Below the pieces are notes generated by a model that saw nothing but the letters and a program-made list of their open reading frames with translations, made no database searches and was not told where the DNA came from. Of a stretch of 64,000 bases of DNA, positions 52,319-63,968 are shown one piece after another. The position numbers and the translations under genes are program-made. The DNA lies in the NCBI GenBank assembly GCA_039583875.1, contig CM077162.1, forward strand, positions 66,337,259 through 66,401,258. The letters run 5' to 3'. This DNA is from Platanthera guangdongensis. Its lineage: Eukaryota > Streptophyta > Magnoliopsida > Asparagales > Orchidaceae. Each line of letters starts with the position of its first letter. The stretch's first letter is position 1.

Positions 52319-53552
52319 ATGGCACAAAATGAAGAGTTTTCAAGTACCAGACTTCCTATGTGCAATCTAGATAAGCTTGCACTATGGAAGGAAAGAAGGC
52401 TTTATATGAACTCCATTGATGAAAATATTTTTAATTCTATTTTGACAGGTCCCTATCAATCAGTGGAAACAACAAGCATCAATGATGTTCCATCATCTCA
52501 ATGGACAGATTCCCAGAAAAGGCTAAAGATTGCTGATGCACAAACAATGAACATTCTTACACAATCAATGCCTGATGATATTTTTCATGAAATTGATGAA
52601 TGTTCATCAGCAAAAGATATGCGGGACTCCCTCACATCAATGGTTGCTAGATCAGCTAGGAAAGAAATTTTGAAGCAGAAACTCTGAAGTTTCATCATGT
52701 ACAATTGAAGATGAGGAAGAGTCAAGAGCAAAAGAGTTTTGCCTAATGGCAATAAATGGATCTTATAGCAACTCTCATGAAGAATCAGAATGTGAATTAG
52801 AAGAAGATCAGGTAATCTCTACCATTGATTTTTCATTAGAAAAATTTTAAACTGATTTTAAATTATTGTGTAAAGATTTAATTCAATCTGAGAAGGAAAT
52901 AAAATTTCTCAGAGAAAAATTAAATGAGGTATCTTCTGAAAATATAAAACTCAAAGAAGATTTAAAGAATGCTCTTGAACAGATAATTTCTTTAGAATCA
53001 ATTAAAGGAAAAGAAAAGTTAGAGGACATAGATAAAATTACTTAAGATTTGCAAAAGAATAAATCAAATCAATCTAAATATCTTCAGAAAATTTTTGTTT
53101 AAAATAATTCATCGAACCAAACTCGACGAAATCAACACTATTCGTCGAACTTAGATCAACAAAATATGAACAAGGATTTTGATTTTAACTATTCAGGAAT
53201 CTATGCTCGATGAAATAAATACACTTCGTCGAACCGAGATCGACAAAAACGAAATACATAAAACAACTATTATCATTCTGTGAATAGAGCTCGACAAACT
53301 CAATACCATTTGTTGAACTCAGATCGACGAAATTATTTTTTGTCGAACCCAAAATTTCAGGGCAGAAATTTTAACTTATTTTAAAATCATAATCAAAATC
53401 AACATTGTATAAATTCTTTTACTGAGTGGATAATCCATCCTAGGAAATATCATCCACTTGGATACAAGGATCAACCTGAATGCTCTTTCATTTCAAATTA
53501 TTATTGTGAAAGAAAAATAGGACCCAAGGTAATATGGGTCCAGAACTCCTAA
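52319..53552 (+). pseudogene. gag: Gag of element F
   Basis: Starts MAQNEEFSSTRLPMCNLDKLALWKE-like sequence, similar to the copia gag N-termini of C and L. It is open for 122 codons, then shifts frame near 52685. An acidic stretch, a coiled coil (about 52870-53040) and a tail IGPKVIWVQNS follow, matching GPNMIWVPKVK in L. Stops occur near 52848, 53043, 53100 and 53210. No zinc knuckle is visible, so the middle part is missing as in L or more so. A polypurine-like AGGGGGAGATTGTTT at 53659 hints at an older LTR junction. Confidence 0.78.
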
Positions 53553-53852
53553 CCTCTCTTTGCAGGAAAAGACATATCTTACCACAAAGGAGCAGTCGTA
53601 TTTGATAATAATCAAAAGATATAGTCTCAATCAATACAGAGGATACATCAGTGATTGTATAGGGGGAGATTGTTTATTTTATAAAGGGGAAATTGCTCAA
53701 GAGGTTGCAGCAGTAGAATTGTTTTATTTATTTTATTTCTCGAAGCACCATTGTACATCTGATGAAAATTTTTTATAATTCAGGCAGATTATTTTGCTCT
53801 GTATTTTATTTGTTTTTGTGTAAATAGTGTCCTCACCCAAATAGGGTGAGAT

Positions 53853-55135
53853 TATTGGAACCCAAGTTCTAATTTGGGCAAGAATCACTATTAGGATGAT
53901 TAGATTGACCCAATATGTATAATCAAGGGTCATAGGAATATTTCCAGGTTTGATCCTTTAGAAAAATTCCAGAAAAAGTTCAGATTTGAAGTTCAGAAAT
54001 TCAGCTCAAAGAAATTCTCTGAGCTCAGTTCAACGAACTCTGAGCTCAGCTCAAAGGAAGCTATAAAACTCAGTTCAAAGATTATGCAGTTCAAAATCTC
54101 TGAGCTCAGCTCGACGAACTCCGAGCTGAGCTCAAAGAACTCTGAGCTGAGATCAACGAACTCCGAGCCCAGTTTGAAGAAAGCTTTAAAATTCAGTTTG
54201 ACGATTTCTTTGTTGTATTTAGACAGAATTATTTACAGCTGCCAGAATTAATTAAGGCTTCATTAATGGAGATTATAGCTATTAGATTTAATGCTATATA
54301 TTCTTATGAATATAGTCGTTTGCAGGTAGCATTAATTATGGATTAAATCAGGATTTAATGCTAATTGATTCCCAAAGCAATTACCATTCTCGGGAATGTT
54401 TTAGCCATTACAGTCAAAGTAAATTCAAATGTTTGAATTATGTTCAGACAAGATATAGAGATATTTATGCAGTACAGGCAGAAGATGAAAAAGCAGTAAG
54501 AGAGAAGAAAGAGAAACAACAACAAATCAGTGAATTAGTGAACAACAACACAACTCTTATACACATAGAGTCCTTCATCATTTGCTTCAGGCTTCCAAGG
54601 GACAACTACTCAAAATAAGTCCAAGAAGCTTCTGAAGAGCAACATCACTTTAAATGCCTACACCCTGAAGCAAAGCTTCCCTCTTTCCTGAACCATTCAA
54701 CATCTCAGGGGGAGCTTTGACATCATCAACATCCACTAGTCTTCTCTCAGCGATTTGAGACAGAGAAGACAACATCATTTCTTTTCCCTTTCCTGTGTAT
54801 AGGGTTTTAACTCCCTTCAAAAGTTAACCCCTTTGGTTGTCAAGTCTCATGATCAAACGACTTGGTTTGGTTTTTGGGCACCTAATCAAAAGCTCAAAGG
54901 GTTTTGAGATCTTCGTGGAAATAGATCTTGTTGTGGTAGTCACCTGATCAAAAATATGCTAGTTGATTCCTACCAGGGTGGTAGAAGAGTAGATGTACCA
55001 AGATTTAGGGAACCACTATAATCCGTGTGTCATCTATGTTGCTTGCTCTCTTTCTTTATTTTTGTGTTGTGCTCACTCTTTTATATAACATATATATTTA
55101 ACTAGAGTAAAATAAGATCTATCCCCTATCTTTCA
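53853..55135 (+). repeat. 3' LTR of element F
   Basis: Starts TATTGGAACCC (TG terminus mutated) after AAATAGGGTGAGAT and ends TATCTTTCA. The GAGCTC array is at 53996-54190. Confidence 0.92.
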
Positions 55136-55140
55136 GAGTC

Positions 55141-55644
55141 TTTAGTTGTAATCTTTATACACTCTTTTTTATAGGACTGTTGCTTGAGTTATAGGGATTT
55201 TTCCAGAGGTAGTGTTATTGTGCCTGAGGTAGAATATTTTGTCAATATCAAAGGTAGGAGACCAGTTCGGTCTCTGAGCTGTATGAGCGGAAAAATATGA
55301 TTGGCAGCATTGTTTCCTGAGGTAGGGTTGTTGCCAGAGGTAGGGCTCTTAAGCCTGAGGTATGGTCTTAGAGTAGTCCTGAGATATTTCAAGGAATCTT
55401 TGGTGTAAGCTCTTGGAGCTGATATTTGGAAGACATTACCAAGTCATCCACACTGCTAGATAGGCGAGAGGGACAATGGAAGTACCCATACCTCAGGGAA
55501 CCAATATAAATATTTGTGTGCTTGTTCTGGTTGTGTTTATATTTGCTTATATGTGCTAAAACTGAGAAAGAGAACATCTAATTGCAAGTCAACATATTCA
55601 CCCGTATCTATGTGATATAGTCTACCAACAACAACAATCTTTCA
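55141..55644 (+). repeat. 3' LTR of element B, last piece
   Basis: Contains repeated CTGAGGTAG / GAGGTAGGG words (55190-55370), the B form of the GAGTGTAGG words in A and C. The conserved box is GGGAACCAATATAAATA (about 55495). It ends ATCTTTCA at 55644. Confidence 0.8.
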
Positions 55645-56030
55645 GGGGAGGCGGTTGAGCGATGGGCAACCAACTTGGCCGCCCATCCTGGGAGAGAAGG
55701 GGGTCACCCCTTATGGGGGCGGCAGACAAAGGACGTGCGACCAACTTGGCCGCACATCACGGGAAAGTAAGGGGGCTGCCCCTCACGGGGGATGTGGCCG
55801 AAGGACGGGAGGTCAACTTTTTTACCTCCCCGGGCGCCGGAGAGAGAGGGGATGGCGGCCAATACCTGGGCGATTGCCCTCGGGGGGCTTCACCCCAAGT
55901 GGTTAGCACCGTGGTGGTTACGCCAAAAGCGGTTATCGGGGGATTTTTGGATATCCGCACACCATGCATGGGGCGTGGTCGACGCTTTAAAGGAGACCTA
56001 TCACCAAGGATGAAATTTTTTTCTTTACAG
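55645..56030. other. GC-rich block of unknown origin
   Basis: Sharply more GC-rich than its surroundings. CAACTTGGCCGC occurs at 55671 and 55742, marking two imperfect copies of a 71-bp unit. Short open frames exist on both strands without recognisable protein. It is possibly the target of B or another repeat. Confidence 0.4.
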
Positions 56031-56560
56031 TAAAAGTTTCAGCAGACATTATTTAAATGCTTTGAAGTTTATAAGTTAATCATAATGAGGTTTATTTATT
56101 GGGATACATAAAATTGATGTCATTGTAATAATTTTGAGGTAAACAATAAATTTTGCAATGTTTTTCTTAGGTTTTATGGTGAAAAATCATCCAAGAGAGC
56201 CTATCACAAGAAAGCAATGATGAAAATAAAGTATATACACAAAATGAGAATGATCATCAAAGGACATGATCCACTTGCAACATAAAAATGCAAAGATAAT
56301 GAATAATTTAACTCTCAGTGGCTCTTCTCATGAGTGCATATTCTCACATACAAAATGAGTTAATGCAAATCCAAATTTAAATTATATTTAAGATTTGATG
56401 ATATTTACACATTAAAATGATTATTAAATATCAAGGTTAACCCCAATTCCTAATTAACTCTCTTATCAAGTCCAATTCCTAATTGATCCTCTCCTCAACT
56501 ATCCGGCTTTTGATTTCCCAAAATATAGATGATTGGAACATTAGTTCAATATTTCTCAAG
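56031..56560. other. AT-rich stretch, nothing recognised
   Basis: No coding sequence, LTR terminus or repeat array seen. If G were complete, ORF3 would lie here on the minus strand, but no ORF3 motif is present. Confidence 0.4.
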
Positions 56561-56567
56561 CCTCGAG

Positions 56568-56574
56568 TTATATA
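56568..56574 (-). promoter_or_regulatory. TATA-like site after the G array
   Basis: Minus strand TATATAA in context CTCTATATAACTCG, about 70 bp downstream of the array. The order matches the internal promoter of A and C, but no ORF3 follows. Confidence 0.45.
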
Positions 56575-56645
56575 GAGATAAATTTTAGGTTATAACATAA
56601 GGCTCATTTGTTCCGTTAGATGCAACCCATCATCCTTGTTCATGT

Positions 56646-56845
56646 CTCTCGACACAAACCTCAAGGTCTCGACAACCTTATATCTAGACACTAAATTATA
56701 ATGTCTCGACACACTGTTGTTAATCAATGTCGACACACTATCAGGTGTCTCGACACATGACTACTAATTGTGTCGACAGACATTTTGATGTCTCGACACA
56801 ATACTACTTATAGTGTCAACACACAATATGGTGTCTCGACACAAT
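56646..56845 (-). repeat. GTGTC..GACAC array downstream of pol in element G
   Basis: About nine units, mainly GTGTCGAGACAC (minus strand), that is the A half-site GTGTC/GACAC with a 2-bp spacer, plus ATGTCGACAC forms. It starts about 80 bp after the RNase H end. Confidence 0.9.
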
Positions 56846-56925
56846 TATTTGACTTAGACAAAATTTGTATTCTGACTATAATTTCTTGATTTTGTTTCTA
56901 TTAATTGAAAACATCTATTCAATGT

Positions 56926-59900
56926 TTAACAAACATAGTTCAAATTTAAGTAATTGAACTTGCTTTCATCTAGGGGTTTTGTAAAGATGTCAGCAACTTG
57001 TCTATCTGTTGGAGTATACTGTAGGCTAATATTTTCTTTTTCAACATTCTCTCTAAGAAAATGATATCTAATCTTTATATGTTTAGTTCTACTGCGTGAA
57101 ACAAGATTATTAGCAATAAAAATTGTACTAGTATAATCACAAAACATAACAGATTTACTCAGTTGTACACTGTAGTCCAGTAATTGATGCTGAATCCACA
57201 ACAATTGTGCACTGCAGCTCCCACCAAATATGTACTCAGATTCTGCTATAGAAATTGCAACACTTGTTTGCTTCTTGCTACTCCAACTTATTAGTCTTTT
57301 TCGTAGAATCTGACATATTCCAGAAGTACTTTATCTATCCTCTTTACACCCTGTAAAATCTGAATCTGTGTATACTGTTAGTTCAAAATCACTATCCTTA
57401 AGGTACCAAAGTCCAAGATTGGGAATGCCCTTAATATATCTCAATATTCTCTACACAGAAGTATAATGAGACTCTTTGGGGAATGCTTGGTATCTTACAC
57501 AGACACATGTTGAGAACATAATATCTGGGCTACTAGCAGTCAAATACAGGAGTGATCCAATGATGCCTCTATACAAGGTTTCATCAACTGGTTTCCTAAA
57601 CTCATCCTTGTGTAGTGACACTGTTGTACCCATTGGAGTTCTCATGGTAGAAGAATTCTCCATACCATATCTCTTAATCAACTTCTTGGTGAACTTAGAT
57701 TGAGAAATTGATATACCATCCTCAGATTATCCAACTTGGAATCCTAAGAAGAACTTTAGCTCACTCATGCTGCTCATTTCAAACTTGCCTTGCATAAGCC
57801 TGACAAATTTTCTACATAGCTTCTCATTAGTAGACCTAAAGATTATGTCATCTACATAAATATGGACTAAAATACTTGAACCTTTGATGTCCCTAAGGAA
57901 TAATGTCTTGTCTATCTTTCCTCTAGAGAACTTGTTCTCTATAAGAAAGGTTGACAGGGTCTCTACCAAGCCCTAGGTGCCTGTTTTAACCCATACAAAG
58001 CTTTATGCAATTTGAAGACATAGGTGTTGTGCTTAGGTTTGACAAAACCTGGTGGCTGCTCTACATAGACTTCCTCCTTCAGTGTGCCATTAAGGAATGC
58101 TGACTTTACATCCATCTGGTAGACCTTGTATCCTTTGTATGCTGCATGAGCTAAAAACAACATTATGGCTTCTAGCCTAGCTACAGGTTCAAACGTTTGA
58201 TCAAAGTCTATCACTTCCTATTATCTATATCCTTTAGCCACTAATCTAGCTTTGTTTCCAACAATAGTCCCATGCTCATCTGGTTTATTTCTATAAATCC
58301 ACTTAGTGTTTATGACATTGTGATAACTAGGTTTAGGAACTAGACTCCATACTTTGCATCTCTCAAATTGATTAAGCTCTTCTTGCATAGCCATAATCCA
58401 ATTGGGGTCTGAATTGGCTTCTTCAAACCTTTTAAGATCTACCTGAGAGAGAAAACTAGAGTTAGAACCTCATTGTGATGTCTACTTATAGTTGTTACTC
58501 CTAGCCCGACATCACCTATTATTTGGTCAATAGGATGATCTTTAAGATGCCTAACTGCTACTGGCAGGTGCCTACCACTACCTAGCTCTATAGGAGGATT
58601 AGGATGATTCTCTTCCTCCCCCTGGGCAGTTATTGCATCTTCTATAGAAATTTTTACATTATCTCTAGCGTGTAACTCTAGGTCTGGTGTACCACCTATA
58701 TTTAACTTTTCCATCCTAGAGTCTATATCATCTAGACTAGAGTTATTAGAATTCTCATTATATAACACAGAAGTTTCATCAAAAACTACATTAATTTATT
58801 CTTCTACAACTTGATGTTTCAAATTGTAGATTAAGTATGCTTTGTTAAGTTCACTATACCTTATAAAGATTCCTTCATAGAATTTTTTGAGAACTTAGTT
58901 AGATAAATTTTCCCATTGTTCAAAATATAGCACTTACTACCATAATTTTTGAAATATGACAGATTTGGTTTTCTTCCTTTCATTAGTTCATTGGTAGTCT
59001 TGTTGTGATTCTTGTTGATCAATGCTCTATTCTGAACATAGCATGTTGTGTTTACAGCCTCAGCCCAGAAATATTCTGTAAGACATGTATCACTCAATAT
59101 TGTTCTAGCTATCTCAATGAGAGTTCTATTTATCCTCTCAGCAACTCCATTTTGCTGTGGTATTCTTGGTGAGGAGAATTACGAAAAGATCCCTAGTTTT
59201 TTTTACAAAAAATTGTCATCTTTTCAGATTGAAATTCTGTACCATGGTCACTTCTATGTTTGACCATAGAACATCCCATCTCATTCTGAATTTCTTTGAC
59301 AAAATTAGTGAGGATATCTAGTGTTTCAGTCTTTCTCCTTAAGAAGAATACCCAAGAAAACCTAGAGTGATCAACAACAATCACATAGGTATTTGACTTC
59401 CTACCCAAACTAAGAACTTGCATAGGACAAAATAGATTCATATGTAGTAAGTACAGACACCTCTCAGTGTCATTGAACTGTATACTCTTAAAGGAGACTT
59501 TTGTCTGTTTGCATTTTTGACATGAAGGACATAAGCCTTCTTTGGAGCATACGAGATGTGGATTATTTCTAACTAAGTCCTTGGAGAATAGTTTGCTCAT
59601 TGCTTTATAGTTTATGTGAGCCAACCTCTTGTCCCATTGCACACATAATGAGTCTTTCTCACTAGCTACTAGGCATACAGGTGATTTTTCATTTTACTTA
59701 AGAAGTTTAGAAAATAAATGTTCCAACTCCTAGTGCCTGACAAGATGATCTTTTGATCACTTGAATTCCTTATTAGACACTTGTTGTTGTGGTAACCAAT
59801 TTCATAACCTATATCACAAAGTTGACTAATAACTTATGCTTATCAGAATATGGGTCAATCTTTCCACATAAGTCACTTTAGTGATGGTAACTAGTACATT

Positions 59901-60044
59901 AGAAATGTTACCATATCACTTGGTGAGTCCATTCTCTGACCCTCCAAAGATGACTTTAGGTCCATTCCTTACTGGAGTATAATCCCTTAGCAAACTCCAT
60001 GTTCCAGTCATGTGCCTGGAACAACCAATATCCAAGTCTGAAAG
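56926..60044 (-). pseudogene. pol: Pol of element G (protease to RNase H), heavily broken
   Basis: Protease remnant LDIGCSRHMTG (Ile for the active-site Ser) at about 60025. Integrase zinc finger DKRLAHINYKA...CQKC; core HMNLFCPM (Asn for the first catalytic Asp), RSDHGTEF, and a decayed PQQN block near 59170. The RT has [26 protein letters not shown] and YVDDIIFRS. RNase H has IGSLLYLTASSPD, AESEYI and FTKPLDESKF. At least six stops or frameshifts separate the open pieces (59642-59193, 59097-58861, 58768-58439, 58214-57963, 57969-57727, 57681-57451, 57204-56926). Confidence 0.9.
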
Positions 60045-60049
60045 TGATA

Positions 60050-60060
60050 CCCTGATACCA
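60050..60060 (-). other. Primer binding site of element G
   Basis: TGGTATCAGGG two bases after the LTR end. The protease reading begins only about 15 bases further, so gag is deleted. Confidence 0.75.
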
Positions 60061-60062
60061 CT

Positions 60063-60961
60063 TGAAAGTAAGGGATTGATCTAGCTAACTCTAGAGGGGG
60101 TGGGGTGAATAGAGTATTTTAAAAACTTTGAGTTGTTTTTACAGCAGATTAAAATAGGTTATATATATAAGAAAAGAACGTATATCACAACACAACAAAA
60201 TAAAAAGTAGAGAACAATTAGATGACACAAGGAAATTTATAGTGGTTCCCTAAAAAACCTAGGTACATCCACTCTTCTACCACCCTGGTAGGAATCCACT
60301 ATAGTTTTTTGATCAGGTGCCCTGCCACCACAGGTTTTTGTACAGCTGCCCTGTCACCACAAGTTTTGATCAGGTGCCCTGCCATCATAAGATCTATTTT
60401 CTAAGGGAGTTCTAACAACCCTTTGAGCTTTTGATCAGGTGCCCAAAAACCAAACCAAGCCTTTTGATCAGGAGACTTGATAACCAAGGATTAACTTTTG
60501 AAGGGAGTTATAACCCTGTACACAGTGAAGGAAAATAAAATTGATATTGTCTTCTCTGTCTCAATCCTCTAAGAAGACTTGTGGATTTTGTGATGTTGTC
60601 AAAGCTCCACGTGAGTTATAGATCTGACCAGGAGAGGATACTTTGCATCAGGGTTTAGGCCTTCAAGTTGAAACCCTCTTCTTCTTCTAGTAAATGATTC
60701 TGAGTGATTGAACGTTTGGTCTCAGATTGAATGTTGTGTTGGTGGAAGAAAAGCTTGAAGAAGAAAGAATGAAGATGAACAAAATGTTTTGTGTCTCTGT
60801 TTCTTGTTCTCTAGTTACATATATTTTCTTTCTTCTTATTCCAGACTTGGTAAATCTTCTAGGCAATCTTCTGAAAGTTTTCTTTATATATGATAGTTGA
60901 TTTGAAATTCAAAATCCTTGAAGTCTTCTACATATTTTCTTGGAAATGGAACGTCTAATTT
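60063..60961 (-). repeat. 5' LTR of element G, 3' portion
   Basis: Ends ACTTTCA on the minus strand. It has the conserved box GGGAACCACTATAAATT (about 60235-60282) and GATCAGGTGCCC repeats resembling the F LTR, so F and G LTRs are related. The start is cut off by H. Confidence 0.78.
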
Positions 60962-61289
60962 TATAACACCCTCGATTTTCTGATGTTATTATTTGATTTG
61001 GTGTCATCATATTTATGATGTTGGTGTGTTACCCCCTTCTTATGTTTTTTTGATGGCCCTGCACCGTTTGTGTGTTTTTGTGTCTGTTGGGTCTGCTTAA
61101 CCCAATTTTGGGATTTTGATTGGATTGAATGTTTCCCTTGATTTGGAGGATGACTTTTGCTTGTGTAAGCATTTCATGATAGTGTCTCAAGAATGGTTCG
61201 TCGGATTCTAGCATTGTCCTCACTCTAAATTCGTAGATTCACATTTTTCCCGGTTGTTAGTCAAATTAGAATTTCTGAAATTACCCTGC

Positions 61290-61905
61290 TTAGTACTCGA
61301 GATGGACAACCTTGACCTCGAGAGAGATCGTTGTGTACTCGAGAGATTTAGCCCTTCATTTCTCGAGAGGCCGGGACTTGTTCCTGAGTAGTGTGTTGAT
61401 TCCTGAGAATGCCTATACTTGTACTCGAGAAAATTCATCTTGCTCTTGAGAAATGTTTCTAGTTCTAAAGAGGTCTACTTTTGTACCCGAGTAATGCTTG
61501 TGTTGTTCCCGAGTAATACTAGTTTGTTCTCGAGGTGTACCCTATCTTTCTCGAGATGTGCAGTCTTGCTCTCGAGAAGCACTTTTTACTTCTGGAGAAA
61601 TTTCTCCTCCATTTCTCGAGTTACCTCCTTCACTCGAGAAATTTTACTTGTACTCGAGAACTGTCCTCCTGGTTCTCGAGAAGTCCATTTCAGTGTTCGA
61701 GAAGTCTTGTTATTCTCGAGAGGTGTTTCTCGAGAAGGCATGTTATTCTCGAGAAGCGTTTGGTCCTTGTTCTCGAGAAAGCTTCATCCTATTCTCGAGA
61801 AAGTCCTCATCTTATTCTCGAGTGATCCAACCTTACTCTCGAGAAATCCGGCCCTTCTCAAGAAATTCAGCTGCTCCTGAGAGATCCTTGCTTTGTCTCG
61901 AGAAT
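61290..61905 (+). repeat. CTCGAGAA array in the H LTR
   Basis: About twenty TTCTCGAGAA, TACTCGAGA or CTCGAGAAG words in 615 bp, in U3 upstream of the TATA box. Open frames in this interval follow the repeat and are not genes. Confidence 0.9.
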
Positions 61906-61994
61906 TCCAGTTCAGTCGACCCTTGACTTTATTTTTTTAATTGTAATGACCCAATATGCTATTTATTTTGATATTATATACACACACACATATA

Positions 61995-62002
61995 TATAAA
62001 TA
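61995..62002 (+). promoter_or_regulatory. TATA box of the H LTR
   Basis: TATAAATA after a (CA)n/(TA)n run, 90 bp downstream of the CTCGAG array, followed by a CT-rich leader. Confidence 0.65.
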
Positions 62003-63968
62003 GGATAAAATTCTTCTCCTCCTCCTTAGGCCGAATTTCTTCCTTCTTCCTAAACCAGAGAGGCGTGAGCGAGAGAGAGAGAATGTTCGTTCGTGAATCT
62101 TCTGGTGCCCACCGAAGGCGCTCTGGTGCTCGAAATCTTCAACCGAATATAGATCTGAAAAAATCTCATCAAGAGCTATGCCATCATGGTAAAATCTTCC
62201 CCAATTCCTTTACTTTTTCTCGCTAGGGTTTTCGGCCCAAACTCCTATTTTTGGCCATTTTTGTTAGATTTCTTTTTCCCTCATCTATCTTGGTCCCGAT
62301 TTACGACGTGGTGCGATTTGGACGTCTTCTCCGGTAAAAACCAAGGAAAGTGTTGGTTTCCTCCTTCTCTTCCGTTATTTAACCTGATTTGCACAAATTT
62401 CTAACTTCTTGTTATCATTATTTACAATTTGTTGAACATAGTGCTGTTAGATCTCCTCTCTAACTCTATTTATGATTTTAAGTTCTTGATTTTGCTACCT
62501 AACCTTGTTAAGGTCTTGGTGTTTTAATGATGTGGTTAAATATCACTCTTATAACCGTTCCTCAACGTTTATATAGTATGTGTTAGAGTTTATTTAGGAT
62601 TGAAAATTCTTCCTAAAGGTTGATAAACCGCTTCAATCGAGAATTATCTAGTAGAATACGATGTGCCATTGTTGCCTTGAGATCTATATCATGTTTTTCT
62701 TCGTGGCGATGCTGTGGGGCGAGACAAGCCGCCAAGCCCTGATTGGGTTATAGTGTGCCCCTGAGCTCTAAACCCGGATCGTTATAGGGTGTGACTTCAT
62801 GATTTTCTTTGTTGTGGGTGAATCCACCGCCTCAACGTTTGATCCCTCTGTTATTACTTTGTGGGACTCTACCGGGAGTTTGGGCTTTTGCGGTGTATGG
62901 TGGAGTATCCATTTTCCCCCACATTTATGACGGGTTAAATTATATCCATGGGGGTGTGTCCAGATGAGTTGATCACCCTGCCCATTTTGTTTTTTTGGTG
63001 GAGTTGACCACAGGTGGCTAATAGAGTCTTGACTTCTTCCTGATGATTTAATCATGACTTTTTCCCCTTTTAGACTTATGCATTTGGGGGACTTTTGTGG
63101 TACGGATGCTTCACGTAAGTGTTCCCTTTTTGAATTTGGTACCTTACTACTGTACTTTATTTAAGTATCTTTCCTTTGGTCTTGGGTTGGTATCCCTTGA
63201 CTTTGTTTACTTTTGGCTTACTTTCTATCATCACTTGTACATTCTTTCTAAGGTGTCATGTCTTTGGAATGCCTCATGTTCAGAGCTGTAGCTGACTTCG
63301 GTGCTAGTTTTGGAGTTCCTGAGCAGCAGTGTTGGCTGCGGTTTTTGACTCTCCATAGCGAGGTAGGCTGTTGTTATAGTTTGCTTTACTAGTTTAGACA
63401 TACTTTGTTTTATATGGGTTCGTCTCAGTTTGTTGACTCCCACAGAATTCTTGATTTTGGATGCTTGCTAGCTGCTTAGTTTTCTTTTTGTGTATTTGGA
63501 TTACTTGCTCTCTATGATGTTTTATGCCAGGATTGCATGGTAGGTATTTTCAAGTATAAAAACTACTATTATTACCTCATGCATTGCATGTTCTAACATG
63601 TTAAATCACTACATTTAACGACCGTAAAAAGCTACTTTATTTCTATTATAAATCTAGAACTTTCATACCATAAGTCGTCGTCTGGGGACCTTTAGACTCA
63701 TGTAGGATGTCTAACCTTTAGATGAAGTATTTTTCCACAACATGTAACTACGTTTTGTGGACTAGATGAGCCACTAAGCCAAGGAATATGGCTAACTACT
63801 ATGCATAAACTTATTTGCCTCTAAATAAACCAAAGATCTTTCTTCTTCGTCAAGTAGGAGCTTTGCCTGAGCATCCATAGTTATCCCCGACTGACTGGCA
63901 TCATGACGCACATTTTTCTCCTACTCTGATTTATATTTTATGGCGGTGAAAAATGTGGGTTGTGACAG

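Larger units (their letters stand above)
50948..55135 (+). mobile_element. Element F: gag-only copia element
   Basis: 4188 bp with LTRs 50948-52229 (1282 bp) and 53853-55135 (1283 bp), primer site and a broken gag, flanked by GAGTC (50943-50947, 55136-55140). The internal region is 1623 bp without protease, integrase, RT, RNase H or ORF3. About 11 differences in the first 110 LTR bases: old. Confidence 0.92.
13891..55644 (+). mobile_element. Element B: SIRE-type copia remnant holding D, E and F
   Basis: Only the end of ORF3, the 3' untranslated region and the 3' LTR are present. The LTR pieces are joined by the target duplications of the insertions: GAAGA for D, GATGC for E, GAGTC for F. Summed without duplications the LTR is about 1394 bp, in the range of its relatives. 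Its own 5' half lies left of the window, beyond A. Confidence 0.82.
56561..60961 (-). mobile_element. Element G: decayed SIRE-type copia element
   Basis: Minus strand: part of a 5' LTR (60961-60063), primer site, a pol pseudogene starting at protease, a palindrome array and a TATA-like site. Gag is absent and ORF3 and the 3' LTR are not found. The LTR is cut at 60961 by H. Confidence 0.8.
60962..63967 (+). repeat. 5' LTR of gypsy-like element H (about 3.0 kb)
   Basis: Starts TATAACACCCTCG (a mutated TGTAACACCC) and ends GGGTTGTGACA, directly followed by a primer site. A CTCGAG array lies at 61290-61905 and TATAAATA at 61995-62002, then a CT-rich leader. The termini resemble those of T (TGTAAC...TTACA), hence gypsy-like. 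No partner LTR is in the window, so the start is a best guess. Confidence 0.7.

Noticed and set aside
55655..56033. 123-codon frame in the GC-rich block
   Set aside because: Several overlapping frames in GC-rich repeats; no recognisable protein.
61419..61880. Open frames of up to 153 codons in the H LTR
   Set aside because: Produced by the CTCGAGAA repeat in several frames; no protein similarity.
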